From: Mycolicibacterium sp. P9-64
Lineage (GTDB): Bacteria; Actinomycetota; Actinomycetes; Mycobacteriales; Mycobacteriaceae
Length of the DNA: 64,000 bases
Direction: 5' to 3'
NCBI RefSeq assembly: GCF_008329605.1
Contig: NZ_NPKO01000002.1
Location: 744,001 to 808,000 of the forward strand
Positions 63,438-64,000 of the stretch are shown here, piece by piece. The notes under the pieces are model-generated. The model was not told the DNA's origin. It saw only the letters and a program-made list of their open reading frames with translations, and ran no database searches. A program made the position numbers and the translations under genes. The first letter of the stretch is position 1; the number at the start of each line of letters is the position of its first letter.

Positions 63438-64000
63438 TGTATGCGGATGAGCGCCAGCTCATTCCGACGGTGCTCCCTCCTCGGGCCACCGAGGAAGGAG
63501 CACCGTCGGACAGTCCTCGACCCAGTCACGGCCAGGGCGTCCGTGTGGCGATTCTGTGCCTCGTGACCGTAGGGGCAGTCGCGTTGTACCTCGACGAGTT
63601 GCATGGCGTCGATCTTGACGGCATGACCGGGCTTGGGCTGATCTCAGTTCTGCCGGCGTCGACGTTGGTCGGGCTCGCACTTCTCACCGTCGGCTTCGTT
63701 GGGGCGCTTTCACTGCCGCGGCGCTGCGTCTGGTTGCTCTCTGCGCAATTGGTACTACTCGTCCTGATGCTTCATGGCATCACGGCGCTGCTTGAGTCCG
63801 AACCGCGCTTCGCGATCACTTGGGTCCATGCCGGTTTCGTCGAGTTCATCGATCGCACTGGGACGACGGCGCCGGACCTCGACACCCGATGGTCCTGGCC
63901 CGGATTCTTCGCGCTCGCTGCGTTCTGGGCCGGTTCGGGCAAGCTCGAGGCGTTGCAGACCGTCCTTACCGTGACGCCGGTGGTGCTGAATCTGCTGTAC
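63425..64000 (+). CDS. Polytopic membrane protein, 3' end beyond window
   Basis: The frame from ATG 63425 stays open for 192 codons to the last base. A polar N-terminus of 40 residues, then hydrophobic segments VRVAILCLVTVGAVALYLDE, LISVLPASTLVGLALLTVGF and VWLLSAQLVLLVLMLHGITAL, and FFALAAFWAGSGKLEALQTV. A tryptophan/aspartate-rich loop (WVHAGFVEF, TRWSWPGFF) is like that of membrane glycosyltransferases or polymerases. It may be the polymerase or a further transferase of the locus. It overlaps the flippase gene by 13 bases. Confidence 0.75.
   Translation, partial: MSPLMYADERQLIPTVLPPRATEEGAPSDSPRPSHGQGVRVAILCLVTVGAVALYLDELHGVDLDGMTGLGLISVLPASTLVGLALLTVGFVGALSLPRRCVWLLSAQLVLLVLMLHGITALLESEPRFAITWVHAGFVEFIDRTGTTAPDLDTRWSWPGFFALAAFWAGSGKLEALQTVLTVTPVVLNLLY

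Overview
The window is high-GC actinobacterial DNA, almost certainly from a Mycobacterium/Mycolicibacterium-type genome. It carries the cholesterol (steroid) catabolic region in nearly the gene order known from the M. tuberculosis Rv3540c-Rv3575c interval. Both steroid regulators, KstR and KstR2, are present with recognisable operators. Matches of the form TnnAACnnGTTnnA lie at 5312, 9197, 45253 and 45332, with a one-mismatch copy at 9265. Matches of AnCAAGnnCTTGnT lie at 27974, 33320 and 40589.

Layout. 1-4480: two TetR regulators, an old-yellow-enzyme-like oxidoreductase behind two tandem palindromes, a LacI-type regulator and a trehalose-phosphate phosphatase. 4484-12918: kstR, fadE34, a small secreted protein, kshB and hsaADCB (side-chain oxidation, ring B opening, ring A degradation). 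12919-22035: an accessory segment with a domain remnant, a lysophospholipase-like hydrolase, a LysR/transporter/3-hydroxybutyrate-dehydrogenase-like set, an FCD-regulated set (acyl-CoA-dehydrogenase-like enzyme, 35-aa membrane peptide, ACS-type transporter, TIM-barrel isomerase) and a broken ABC permease. 22036-29955: aspB, fadE33, fadE32, fadE31 and fadD3 divergent from fadE30-ipdF (propionyl side chain and rings C/D). 30052-33301: a two-component system plus a DUF4173-like membrane protein inserted inside the KstR2 regulon. 33349-42334: kstR2, fadA6, a lone DUF559-type nuclease-like gene with inverted terminal repeats, a YihY protein, ipdC, ipdB, ipdA and echA20, and two SDR genes. 42461-51483: a DsbA-like nitroreductase homologue, ddn, an NTF2-like protein, fadA5, and divergently cyp125-fadE28-fadE29-chsH2-chsH1-ltp2 (last side-chain cycle).

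51484-64000 is different in character. Two paralogous NarL/LuxR regulators, both lacking the phospho-acceptor aspartate of the receiver, flank a secreted protein with a proline/alanine and glycine/serine repeat tail. Behind them, all on the + strand and tightly spaced, come a second-type glmS, a GT2 glycosyltransferase, a sugar epimerase, a small membrane protein, another GT2 enzyme, a NodB-type deacetylase, a flippase, and a membrane protein cut by the window end. This reads as a surface or exopolysaccharide locus with its own amino-sugar supply. It is the best candidate here for an undescribed system.

The steroid genes work in series. KshB (with KshA elsewhere) and HsaABCD open rings B and A. 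CYP125, FadE34, FadA5, FadE28/29, ChsH1/H2 and Ltp2 shorten the side chain. FadD3, FadE30, IpdF, IpdC, EchA20, IpdAB, FadA6 and FadE31-33 degrade the remaining indane rings. I saw no rRNA, tRNA, CRISPR array, insertion sequence with transposase, or replication origin.
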